This document shows positions 46,626-58,060 of a DNA stretch of 64,000 bases, piece after piece. Positions within the stretch are counted from its first letter, which is position 1, and the number at the start of each line of letters is the position of its first letter. The position numbers and the translations under genes were made by a program. Source of the stretch: Aquatica leii (Eukaryota; Arthropoda; Insecta; Coleoptera; Lampyridae); contig CM069437.1 in NCBI GenBank assembly GCA_035610365.1, positions 61,466,093 through 61,530,092 on the forward strand, given 5' to 3'. The notes beneath the pieces are model-generated. The model saw nothing but the letters and a program-made list of their open reading frames with translations, was not told the DNA's origin and made no database searches.

Positions 46626-49360
46626 ACATTTATTATTTTACTTTGAGCTTTCCGCTTAAAATGTACAGCTCAGTGAAACGCAGACCAACATTTCTGTGTT
46701 AAAAGTTGTACGCTTGATGACAGTTTCTATTATATTTGATCTGTTGAGTTGTTACGTGTCGTTAGTCATAACTTTTTACAATTCGTATTTTAACAAATTT
46801 CTTAGTACTGCACTATGAGCGCGCGCGCTACTGGTGGTATGATATTAGTAACTGTGTCGGGGTGCTTTGTTGCGGTTTATTTTACTTTGGTTGCACCTAG
46901 TTTAATTTTGGTTGGATTTTTTACCGTTGAATCGTTTGTACTTCCCTTTTATTTAATCTTTTGTCGTCGTTATTATTATGGTTCTAGCGATTGAAAAGGA
47001 TTGCGAATTAAGATTTCTTTTGGAGCTCTTAGATGGGTTTCTCGCTACTCAACTGCGCGCAAGTAAAATGGCCATCAACGCCATAATTTTTCTTGTTCAT
47101 AAATTAATAAAGTTTGTCGCAGATTTGGAAGTAAGTGACCCTGCAATGACATAGTGCGTAAATTGACCAACAGTAATTGCTTAATTTTAAAAAGGCTAAA
47201 CGTGTTCGCGTTAGAATATTTTTATTGTTAAAACTTTCACCGGACGTACGAGCGAGATTAACAAATTCTGGTCTAATTAACCCTTTTAAAGCAAAACATA
47301 AAAGGTACGGTACTGCAAAGAAACGCATCCATCGATACAGGCCATTCCTCTTTGTTACTGATGCAGACGTTAAGAATGGGTCCAATAACTAACAACCGCA
47401 GTAGTGGAACCTCAACAGTTAAAGAACATGGGAAGTAACAAAATAGGAGCACAAGGCAATCTCCGAAAATGCAATCCGAAAAAGTAATCTCCAAAAGCTC
47501 CTTAAAAATCTAGGTAGAATGCATGACAATTCAAAAGAGACAAATTATCTTTTGGCATTTATCGATAGTTGCATGACACCAAGATGTTTCTTCCGAACAT
47601 GTTTGATATCTGTACGTTATTATTTAGGCTTATGTTAATGCAGATTTTATAAGTATTTATGTATACTTCTACACTTATTACATTATAATCTTATAGAAAC
47701 AATCTATTCGCACAAAGTCGTTACCTTGTTAAAAATATTGGTTAGTTTCATAGCTTATACTTAATGCAACTACATATTAAAAACAATAATTATAAACACT
47801 TTGTATTTACATTATAATAAATAACACAAGGTAAAATAATAATTAATTGTTATGGTATCAATGTATTACAAGACTAGTGCAAATCACTTGTTTATACATT
47901 GAAAAAATTACATATTTAAAAGTAAGTATAAGCAAAAACACTTAATTTCTGTTATCTAAATACAGCATTATTATTATTTTCTTTTTTAACTAGATTGCTA
48001 AGCAATACATTTATTGTTAACAATTTTTTAATATTTACACGAATTTTGTAGCAAGGATTTTTGAAGAATATTAGATCAATTGGGATAATTAATTTTATCT
48101 TGCATTTTCTAAACGTAAATGTTTATTAGAAAAATATTAAAGCAGTTTTTAGTCTAAAACAATGCTATTGAAACCACCAAATCTTCGGCTGCAGTTTTTT
48201 TAATGATATTCTTAGTTTGTAAAGCTCTATTCCTCAGAATATCACCTATTAATTATACATAAGCATTTACAAATCTACCTTATTTGTTTTGTGAGTCACA
48301 TCCACACGTTATTTTGTTTCAGCTTCTTAGAAAAATGTTTACATGCTAACATTATATTTGTTGGAAGAACTTGACAACATTATTCACGATTCAGGCTGCG
48401 GCTTGAATACATTTCTCATATTTGCTGACTCCAAAAGCAAATTTTTGTAAATAATTAATATTTTTTTAAACTGGTTCACCTTGAAATTAATGTATTATAA
48501 AAATTAAAATTGTAAATGATTTGAGGTTAGCTAAAATTGCATCTATTTAAGCAACGTAAATTATACTCGCCATTTTTGTAAATAGAGATAAATAGGTCAA
48601 TAATTATAACTTGTATTATAAACGCAGAAAATTGACATAAAATAAATACAAAGGTTTAACTTATAATTTTTTAATTCTCATTTTAGTTATTACCAACACA
48701 ATATTTTTTATTTTTTGCGTCATTTGTTTATGTAAAAAGTTTTTTTATTTGACAAATAATTAAATATATAGCCGTAGAAAAAGTATAGTGTATACTTCGT
48801 AAGGAATGTGCATTGCCAACTCGTATGAGTTGCAGCTTCGCCTTTGGCTTGGCTGCAAACTTTTATACTTATTGGCCGAAGCCAGACCAATAGGCATAAA
48901 TTTCGTTAAAAAAAATGCCATGACAACTTCTTTCTGCATTTTTATGTTAGCTTTGCGTTGTCAGATTCGAAATGGCTTCTTGGTCTTCTATTTTACGCGA
49001 TATACGAACAGAATTAATAGCACTTTGCCTTAATTATTAGTAATTGTGCAATACTGTCAACATATTTATATTTAGGTTTGCCATTTTTTATAATGTTAAA
49101 ACAAAATACGCTAGTGACGATAGTACGATACTTGATTTCATTTATTATTGGCATTAGTAGCTCCTTGATACCAAAGTTCACTAAGCAAAAAAAAATAATT
49201 ATAACGAAGAAGACTTTATTTTTAAACGAAGAGAATTTAAACAACTGGGTGTTGAATTTGATTAAGAAGAACTACTAAAGCGTGCAATATTACATTTTTT
49301 GAGTAAAAAAGGCTGTCAGAAAATTTGAAGTTTAATGTGTACTTAGTGAAGCTAACAAAT
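46626..49360. other. Mostly AT-rich spacer
   Basis: A 57-codon frame from an ATG at 46979 (MVLAIEKDCELRFLLELLDG) and overlapping 71- and 93-codon frames at 47104-47392 lie in a slightly GC-richer island (46800-47520). GCGCGCGC occurs at 46820. No family recognised. 48800-48910 contains small palindromes such as AACTCGTATGAGTT. Confidence 0.4.
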
Positions 49361-49362
49361 AA

Positions 49363-49440
49363 GAACGTTGTAGATTGTGTAAAGATAGGACAGCGAGATA
49401 CTGTTGTGAAAAATGCGAGGTTTATGTCTGCATAGAATAT
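49363..49440 (+). pseudogene. Cysteine-rich zinc-ribbon scrap (piggyBac-like tail)
   Basis: A 26-codon frame reads ERCRLCKDRTARYCCEKCEV then YVCIE. The Cys pattern C-x2-C-...-C-C-x2-C-x4-C matches the C-terminal Cys-rich domain of piggyBac transposases. Nothing upstream (48.8-49.3 kb) gave a recognisable piggyBac core, so the call rests on this one motif. Confidence 0.4.
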
Positions 49441-52414
49441 GCTAATTTTATTTGCTTTTATTTATTTTTCAAAATATGTAATTATAATTATATATAATTT
49501 AAATTTAAAATTTAAAAACGTACTAAAGCGCAAAAAATTAAATTATTGCCATTGGGGGCATGTTTTTCATTCTCTTACGAGAAATAGATTTTCCAAAATA
49601 AAAAATGCCTGTGTTATAATTTGTTTTTTTAGTTTTAGTATTTGTTAGCGATATCGATTGACACCGGACGAAAACTAGCACAAGATTATCAATTTTTTTT
49701 TTAAATGCTTCAACTGGAGATAATTTGTTCAACTTAAAGTTTATTAGGTTTAGAATTATTACAATTATTAAATGCCATATTGAAATGTCAAATTTGTTAT
49801 TAGCCAAATTACACACGTAATTCGCTCAGAGAGCCGAAGAACTTTTAAATTCATAAGCAAACCTCAGAACTTAATTGTCTGAGTGGGTTATAAATCTTAT
49901 TTGGAATTATATCTAAAGGTTACGAAACCTAAAATAAACTTTATAAACTGAATTTAGGATACCTAGTCTAAACATGTGCGGAAGAAATAAAAAAGACATT
50001 TTGTCTCTAGGAGGCGTAATTGGAAACACTTGTATTGTATAATTTGTAGTAGTTTCCGAAATTGGATGATTTTATAGCTGCATTTTTATCTCTATGTTTT
50101 TTTGTACGTCTTTTCCGTTATGCAATATTTCAGGGAAACTCGTCTTTGTAATAAAGTTTATTAGCATTTAAAAATTTTATATAACATTTGTCTTTATGAA
50201 CTTTATTTTTTTTGCCAGATTTTAGTTTATATTCCACCGCGATATGTTTATAAATAGGTTCTAACACGGCTTTATGTGTTTATGTTTTAGGGGATGAAGA
50301 AGATTTATAACAGCGTAGCCAAAATTTATATGATGCCGTTGGTGTAATATTTTTTTAAATGAAAAATTTATTGTTAAAAAAAAGTTAAATACATAAATAT
50401 TTTCTACATACGTGAGATCGATAAAGAAAGGCCTGACCTATTTTTCCGAGAGCCAGAGGGCAGCTGCTGGTTCTGACGTAAAACATAGTTATATTTACAA
50501 ATGGTTTTAGCATTTTTTTTTGCTATTGTATAAGTCGCATCGTACTTATTGGCACAAATCAGATTCTGCTTTTTATTGAACGAAAATCGCGACGGGTGAA
50601 CAAGCGTAGTAAGTTTTAATATAAAGATAAAGGTCGTTATGCCAAATAAATTTAGAAAAGAGAATCGGACTAATATTTTTCCCTTGTGTACATCTCCAAT
50701 AGAGGTAAAACCATAATTTTGTTGGTGGAGGTTTTAAACGCATGTGACGCATATATGGAGCAAGATAATTGATCCGCGTTTGCCTAAATTTTCATCATAA
50801 ATTTTCTAATACGTTATTTTATTATAGTGGCTGAACAGTATCCTATTTTTCATGTTTTTCTTAATTTTTCATCAATAGTTAATTTAACGCTTAGTTTATG
50901 TTCTCTTCAGCAATAGACTGGTTTATTGTTGGCTGAAACATCCATTTGTCTTTTTTATTTGTAATTCAGCTAGTGTTCGTTTTACTAAATCGGCCTGTAA
51001 GTTTATCGAATTTTATTTTATTTTTTACTCTACGATTTTTTTAAAATTTACTAATCTACTATTTTTCCTACTAATATTTAATTTGTCTACGCTCTTTTAT
51101 AGTATGTGGCAATTTAATGGGTTGCCTCGTAAGTGTCGCAAATAAGAATTAATGGATTTTAAAACAGCAACCACGTTTTCAATAAAAACGCTTTTTACTT
51201 TAATTCAATTGAAATTTTAGGATTACACTTTAGTCTTTTAATGGTTAGATGATGAATAAAATTATGTATTAAGGTTGACGTCGTATTAGGAAACACTTTC
51301 GTTCGTAGATTGTTACACGTTTTATTTATTCTTGTATTTGTTAAACTAAAGAAATTTAACTCAAGTAGTTATAAAGTTAAAAACAAATAGCATTCACTTT
51401 TTATAAAAAGTTTTGTATTAGTTAAAAGTTGCTTCAAGTATTTTCAACAACTTATAAAACTTCGAAGCTCCATTATCGACTCAGAGTTATTATAGGTTGA
51501 TGATTTTAAAGTAGACGAGTTTCATTAGTATTTAACTTTCCGTTTCGAATAACAATTTATTTCGAAATTTCACGAAAAAATTACGTTGTCTTTTTCGAAA
51601 CAGTTTTGTGTAACTACTTATATTGTAGATGAATTGTAAGCGAATAACTACGAGATGCCATCTTATCATTACCGAGTTGTTTATTTTATCAGTTTTTTTA
51701 TTCGCTACTTTCAACTACAACGGATACGTTTAATTTAATCGGTTTTAAAAACGTTTATTCGCTGGTAGCCGAAAGTTTGCAAACAATCATTTGATACTTT
51801 TCGACTTTGTTAACTAAGTTCATCTGTATTAATTAAAACTTTTTGAACTAGAAATCCTATTGTTTATTATCGGTTAAGATTTGTAATTACTCGTTTATTA
51901 TTGCTTTTGCTTGCAGTTTTTGTTGTAAAGTTCTTTTCCTTTACTTATTTCGTAGTAATAAATTAATTAAGGGTTACTAAAGCTTGTGATTAGTATTAGT
52001 AAATTTATATCGAAGGCAATTTACATAAATTCCTTCACCAAACAGCATCAATTGGAGAAATCAAAACAGAAGTTAAGGAATTTGTCAAACTGAGTTCTAA
52101 TAAAGCTGAATTTAGAATTTATATTTTTTACATTGCAACGTTTTTTGTTTATTTAGCTGAAGTCTTGTTTTGGTTACAACCGCAGATATAATATAATCAT
52201 AATCAATACGAAGAAATAAGGATTGGTATCTGCTGTAATTATTTTACTAACAATTATATTTGTAGATGACTGAAAATTAAATACGTGAAGATTTTTAAAA
52301 TACAGATTTCACTGCATTTACGAAATGGTTACAATCAAAACTCAATCTCCACTTATTTAAATAGACAATACCGACTTGAAAACTACTTGCAAATACAGAC
52401 GTTAAGAAAACAGC
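49441..52414. other. AT-rich spacer
   Basis: No coding motif or named repeat recognised. Confidence 0.5.
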
Positions 52415-52776
52415 ATGTGCTAGCAAAATTTCCAGTGATATCCACATTTAAGAATCTTGGAATCAATTAAGATTTTGATGTTAATATGTAAAAGAATTGC
52501 TGGGGTAAGAGTGCATTTTTATTTTACGGTGAAATTTAATTCTCTTTTATTCTAAAAATTTTTACCTATTTAATTATTTTTTTATTGGGTCGATAACTAA
52601 GACATTCACAAATTTCTGATTAAATGTGTAATATTCGTTAGATGGGCAAATCTAATACACCTTTCAATATTCTCTGGGGCAATTAATCTTGAAGAGTTAG
52701 TGGCACACTTGTTAAATATAAATTAAAACATTCTTTGTGTATATCAATCATCGGATGAAATGTTAGCAGCAGTAAT
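52415..52776 (-). repeat. LTR-like repeat family A, inverted fragment
   Basis: The reverse complement of 37435-37900: ATTGGGTCGATAACTAAGACAT, ATTCTCTGGGGCAATTA and GTGTATATCAATCATCGGAT. It is cut at 52776-52777 (TA) by the transposon end that follows. Confidence 0.65.
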
Positions 52777-52777
52777 A

Positions 52778-53260
52778 CAGTGCACGCCGCTTATTGTAAT
52801 CACGGATAATGTTATCATTCGGGTTGTTGTTATCACTTTATTAAAGAACGGGCCGGACGTATGCTACTACATAGAAAAAACACCGTTTATAGTAATCATA
52901 ATTTTGGTTTAGGTTATCAATCTTCTTCTTGGGTTTGCTTCTATACATAAACAATAATCTATTTTGCATGAACATTTTATCATTGAACTCTAAAAATAGT
53001 TATTTTGCATATTTTGCTTTATTTTTGCAGTGTTATTGATTTATTGAAGTGTTTTGAAAGCATGTGGATTCTTAGAATAACAACTTCACTTAACTACGTC
53101 TTATGTGATAACGTTATTTTGTATTTACTTTTATTTTTAGTTTCAGCAAATTACTGATAAGAAATGTGTAGTTCTTAGGACAGTAAATTAAACACGTTCT
53201 TTTTGTCTTCTTTTTATTAACGGTATCAACAACCTGTTTAATATTATAGGTCCGTAATTT
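52778..53260 (+). repeat. DNA-transposon end with 3' region, copy 2
   Basis: It begins CAGTGCACGCCGCTTATTG directly after a TA inside the family A repeat, which suggests a TA target site. The first 150 bp match 36745-36597 inverted. 53040-53260 match the mariner-like tail at 14340-14115. One reading is that all three are copies of the same Tc/mariner-pogo type element; the opposite end was not found. Confidence 0.45.
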
Positions 53261-54175
53261 TGGATTTATTATACTCAAAATATTATTTTTTTAAGCGTTT
53301 TAAGAAAATGTTTTTGCTTGTGTTGATGCTATGATTTCACATGCTAAGTTAACAACCTGTCAATCAGATACACGCAGTATGTATTTAATGCTTTTTAACC
53401 AATATTTATTTGTTTTTTTTCTGAATTTTGGATATTGTTATTAAAAACTCTCGAAAATAGGCTACTTTAGACCAAACCTTAATAAGTAAAATTTTTGTTT
53501 AACGCCACAAGAATTCTCTTTAAGTTTGTAGTCGTTTATCAGAAACACACTTATGGTAGGTTACTTCATAAATTTGGATCAATTAAAAGTCAAGCAGGAA
53601 CGCGTCATCAGTATACACATTTAAACCTCGCATCGTGAATTGCTATAACCATAAAATGTTTATTGTGTATTTTTTATTATTAAATTAATAATTAGATAAC
53701 TAAGGTTATGTAACAATGAATGTTGGTTTGTTTATTAATATTTTGATTACTCCTACGTACAGACGCGTTGCTGCTCCACTTCAGTTCAGAAGTATGCGGT
53801 AACCTGTGCTAGCAGTTGGATAATTATTTATACTGTGGCAGTGAGCTGCAACATCAAGTCAAGTCAAGCTTTTATTTTTAAAAAGCTTGACTTTCATGCT
53901 CAAGCCAAGCTTTTATGTTTCAAGCCAACGTACTTGTCTTGGTGAATCTTTAAGTGCATCATCTGAACACTGTAAATAAAGCATTATAGAAACCGTACAT
54001 ACCAATAAAGAAGTCGGAATAGCCAAAAGACACAAATATCATACCAATAAAAATGGACATGTCAAAGGCGAGGGCTGAAAAAGACATCCCCGGAAAAAAA
54101 TCATTTTTGCAAATATCAATCAATAAAGAAGAAGAGATTTCTTATGTTAAAAGGGTTTTAGTATGATGTTTGATC
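53261..54175. other. AT-rich spacer with a small hairpin
   Basis: AAGTCAAGCTTTTATTTTTAAAAAGCTTGACTT near 53861-53894 forms a 13-bp stem with a short loop. A 37-codon frame from an ATG at 54053 (MDMSKARAEKDIPGKK) is unassigned. Confidence 0.4.
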
Positions 54176-54179
54176 CCTG

Positions 54180-54430
54180 TATAAGACTTATTCTTGGAAT
54201 GCCCACTTTTTGTCGCATCGGTAGTGATAAAATCTCAAATTTTAAACACGATTTATTCTTCTGGTAAAGTTTGAATAACGCGGACATCATCTAGCGTAAC
54301 CTATGCCAACAAAGTTTTCATTGTTAATTATTTACGTCTATGCGGATATGGAATAGAATATCGTTGCGATTTAAGTAAAAGTTTATATTTGGGTGGGTTT
54401 CCATACCTCCACACGCGTACTTTGTAAGAA
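54180..54430 (-). repeat. LTR family C fragment, inverted
   Basis: The reverse complement matches C1 at 16200-16450 (GGAGGTATGGAAACCC, AATGAAA..TTGTTGG, GATG..GTCCGCG, AAAAAGTGGGC) and the fragment at 4460-4665. Confidence 0.6.
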
Positions 54431-54529
54431 AAGGGATTATCAAGAAACTAATGAAATTATCAAATGAATAGTAAGAGACAAAAACAGAGACTTTGTGACA
54501 TGCAGTTGAGAAGATTTGTGTATCCTGTG

Positions 54530-54930
54530 GTGAAAACGTTGAAACCTTATTTTACACTCGCGCAATTCACCTAAGTGAACTACTGGACTGGCCGTTTGTC
54601 CTTTTGGGACTCTTCAGCAATTGCATTGACAGACCTATAACTTTATATTAATAAATGATATTAGTAACATAGTCCATAAACTTACTATGCATGAATAATA
54701 GCTTGTAAATGGCTATACAGATGGAAACGTTGAAAGCTGATTTTATACACTCATACATGTAAAAATGCTACCATAGTAAACCACCGGACGGCCGTTTTAC
54801 TTTTTAGGGGCTTTTCGGCAGTAGGAGAACACTTTAATGTACTTTCACATATACATTGACACGTAGTAAATTTATACTATGAGATGACTTTGCTATCATA
54901 TTTTATTTATATTGTCTGTAAAATATAACA
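54530..54930 (+). repeat. Dispersed repeat family D, copies 2 and 3 in tandem
   Basis: Two partial copies follow each other: 54530-54650 (GTGAACTACTGGACTGGCCG, TTTTGGGACTCTTCAGCA) and 54725-54930 (AAACCACCGGACGGCCG, TAGGGGCTTTTCGGCAGTAGG). Each begins with GAAAACGTTGAAA.. / GAAACGTTGAAAG.., as does copy 1 with AACGTTG. Confidence 0.5.
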
Positions 54931-55189
54931 TAACGATGAATGTTTAGTATTTCAGTGGAGTTAGGAGCAGGTAACACCTATTCAAAGAAACAAATCGAAT
55001 TGAAAGTTACAGTCACAATTAGAAAAGCAGCTTAATTATCAAAGACTGTCTATAAGTGTGCATCGTAGAACTTACCTTTAGGGATGCACTGTTTCTTAAA
55101 TCTGAAATTTTTACTTTTACGGTATCAGAATAACTTCGAAACCTCTACATTATGTATCACAAATACATTTATTAAACAAACAAAATATA

Positions 55190-55871
55190 TACAACAATTT
55201 GTTAGGGTAAAACGTAGTTAATGGCATATCCAAAACATATACCTAAAATTGTTAAAAATTAAACTGATAAGTATACAATTGGGCTATCACGAATAAGTCG
55301 GTCCAATTTTATTTGATGATTACTACACAAAGTGCGCTAGACTTGCAAAAGTCGTTTAACTTATATTTGACAGGAGTACCACCAATTCTTTGTAGTTATT
55401 TTCCTTAGCAGAGGATATAGAAACTTTGGTTTCAATTTGCTTATCTAACGATGGTGAGTTGCTGACATGATTAACATCAAATTAGTACGGTTTAGTTCCT
55501 GCATCCGTATATGCTTTAGTTATCGACTAAATGTAATTAACCAGTCATTAAGATTTCCTGACGTTACAAACACGTGCGGGTGACCAAACTTGCTGTGATC
55601 ATAAAAGAAAAACTACATTACGTCGTAAAATAGAAATGCACTCTTACCTCAGCAATTCTTTCACATACACAACATCGAAAACCTACTTGATTTACACATA
55701 AAAAACGTGGAAGTTTTAAGATTACTCAATGTAAATATCACTAAGCATTGCGTTAGCAAACGTGCTGTTTGTTAACGGTAATCAAACCGGAAATTAAATG
55801 AGAAAAAACTCATGTCGGAAACGTGTGTTAAAAATAGGCGAAATTTATACAGCGCGAGAAACTATACCAAG
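55190..55871. repeat. LTR-like repeat family A, copy 3 (3' part)
   Basis: It matches 11720-12310 and 37360-38010: GTTAATGGCATATCCAAAA, GATGATTACTACACAAAGTG, GGGTGACCAAACTTGCTGTG, CGTCGTAAAATAGAAATGCA and GTGCTGTTTGTTAACG. It ends near ACCAAGATAACA (55871), comparable to the GTAACA end of family B. Confidence 0.6.
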
Positions 55872-56632
55872 ATAACAAATTTCTATAATTAAAACGAAAA
55901 CAAAATAAAAATGTAGATTTAAGAGTCAAGTCTACATTTAAATTGTAAATTAACAGTTTTACCACACAGCATTAAACTGTCGTTTTGATAATTCTTAATA
56001 ACCACCAAAAATACGTTTGCTTAATATTTGTTTTTGCTTACATGGAATATGCTGTCATTATTATAATAAACTGTTTATTATTTTTGTACCATGTCTTTTA
56101 AATAGAATAATAAAACTAGACCAAGCGGAAAATTTACATGGTTTCATTGGTTTCCACTTTAGCAGGTTTTACTATAAATATGTTTAGGTTCAATTTGGTT
56201 AAATTTTACACGAACTAGAAAAATTTTCTAATCAAAATTGTTAAATACTTTATAGAAGTGTTTAGCCCGCATGGATGTTAGGTTGGAATTTTGACCAAGT
56301 CGAAAAAGTGATGCTGGACGAAAAACTTCTGTACTCCATTTGAATTCGCGCTAATATGCGAAACAATTACGATAGGTATAAAAAACTTCTTTATGTAAAT
56401 GGTATCAACTAGACGAGCGACGTCTCTCAGATTTGTTCTTCCCCCAAAGACAAATTTTTTACCCTTTTACTTCAAGGTGTATACCAAATTTCTTGTTTAT
56501 GTGATTTAGTTTAAATTTGCGAAAATAGTCGTTTCGTCATCACACGCATTTCAGAAAATGATTGTTGTGCAAGGAAAAATCATATTTTTAAGTCTACTGT
56601 TGACGAACATCGCTTTCACATTGTATACCATT

Positions 56633-57400
56633 TGTTAGGAGAATTTTTTTGAAAAAGGCAAGCGACTAACTCAGTTGAATCAACAAGCGGGTCGCAAGTG
56701 TCGGTGTGCTAATCTTACACTAAATTAAAAAGACGCCAAAACAAGTAAATGTCACTTAATACAGACCTTGTTAAAATTTGTCGTTCCCTGAAAGGAAAAA
56801 ATTGGAAAAACACAAATTCTAACAATAATATATTTATTTCAAACAAGAGAGGATAAGCGTTAAAATAAAAGAGAAAAAGGTAGGCCAATAACAAATAAAA
56901 TAACAAGATTAGATTCATCAATTATTATTACAGTTATAATATCGATGGAAACCCTATCGATCAGGCAACGCACCTTATCACTAATTACATTCAATTACTA
57001 ACAAAACTTCTAAGTGATTGATTTTAATTAAGGTTAACTAGGATTCAAACAATTACTTCTTTTACCCTGCAGTTGCGAAACGAGACGATAATCGACAATT
57101 ATGAGTTCCAAAACAAGATAAAAGCACAAAACTTACCCAACCGAAAAATTTTTAGACACCAGTAGTATCGTTCGTTGCTTTTTTTAAATTTGATTTAGGA
57201 ACAAAATATGCATGGTAGATAAGTTTGTGTAAGACGTTTTTATGCCCAATTTGACATTGACTGCGTTTAAATGATTCGAAGAACTTGGACGGATGTCACG
57301 TCAATGTACTCATACGACAATGATGAGTCAAACTTTGCAACTGAAAGTAAGATTTTATCAGTGTGATTTATATGAGGATTACATACAATAACTATTTTGC
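56633..57400. repeat. LTR-like repeat family C, copy 3
   Basis: TGTTAGGAG at 56633 precedes GACGCCAAAAC at 56731 by 98 bp, the same spacing as TGTTAC to GGCGCC in LTR B1. The head matches C1 and C2 (GCGACTAACTCAGTTG, GGTGTGCTAAT). The tail matches the inverted copy at 38780-39140. Right end not fixed. Confidence 0.55.
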
Positions 57401-57604
57401 TTAAGGCTGACAGTTAACTGATAAGATTGATACAATTAAGTAAAAAAAGAAATAACATTATAGGATACTATTAAGTATTACGCATAAAGTTGACACGGGT
57501 ATATATTTACATAGGTACTATTAAATATTGAAGAGCGGTAGCAGTTATTTTTCATAATATGGTTTTACTTATTATTTTTGAGTGGGCGGTACTAATGAAA
57601 GCCA

Positions 57605-57646
57605 CGGGCCGCATGCGGCCCGCGTGCCGCGTGTTGGGAATCCCTG
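57605..57646 (-). repeat. hAT-type terminal inverted repeat with palindrome
   Basis: Read on the minus strand from 57646, the sequence starts CAGGGATTCCCAAC, a common hAT terminus, and continues into a perfect 18-bp palindrome CGGGCCGCATGCGGCCCG (57605-57622). It is strikingly GC-rich in AT-rich DNA. The element would extend to the left; its other end and an 8-bp target duplication were not found. Confidence 0.45.
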
Positions 57647-57899
57647 GCTTATTTGCTCAATACTTTCCCAGCGCATCCACTAAAAGCGTAATCGAAATAA
57701 CTAATGAGGAAAATTCAACGACAAAAAACTACTTACATTAGCGGACTATCCCTGTAATACGACGTTTGACAGCAATATACCGCTTATCCCCAAATCCCCC
57801 CAAAGAAAAATCAGTAGCAGCATATAAACAGTGCAGCCGTTAATTTTAATTTAGAATAAATATTTTTGGCAAATACAAAATAACGATATGTAACACATT

Positions 57900-58040
57900 A
57901 ACAAAGTTTGATGACAGAGCCATCTTATAGCATAACTTACTATTATAAAGGCCTAAAAGGGCGAAACGGCAGTCTATTAGTTCCCTCTGGTGGCATTTGC
58001 ACAATTTTTTTACCCCTAATGTCTTTTACGTTGAGGTTTT
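57900..58040 (-). repeat. Dispersed repeat family D, copy 4 (inverted)
   Basis: The reverse complement shares CAAATGCCACC, CCGTTTCGCCCTTTTAGG and GTGAACCACT-type strings with copies 1-3. The 60-codon frame across it is chance. Confidence 0.45.
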
Positions 58041-58060
58041 ACTTCGCAGTTTTATTCAAA

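Noticed and set aside
48790-48910. MITE suggested by small palindromes
   Set aside because: Short palindromes only; no paired termini or target duplication could be defined.
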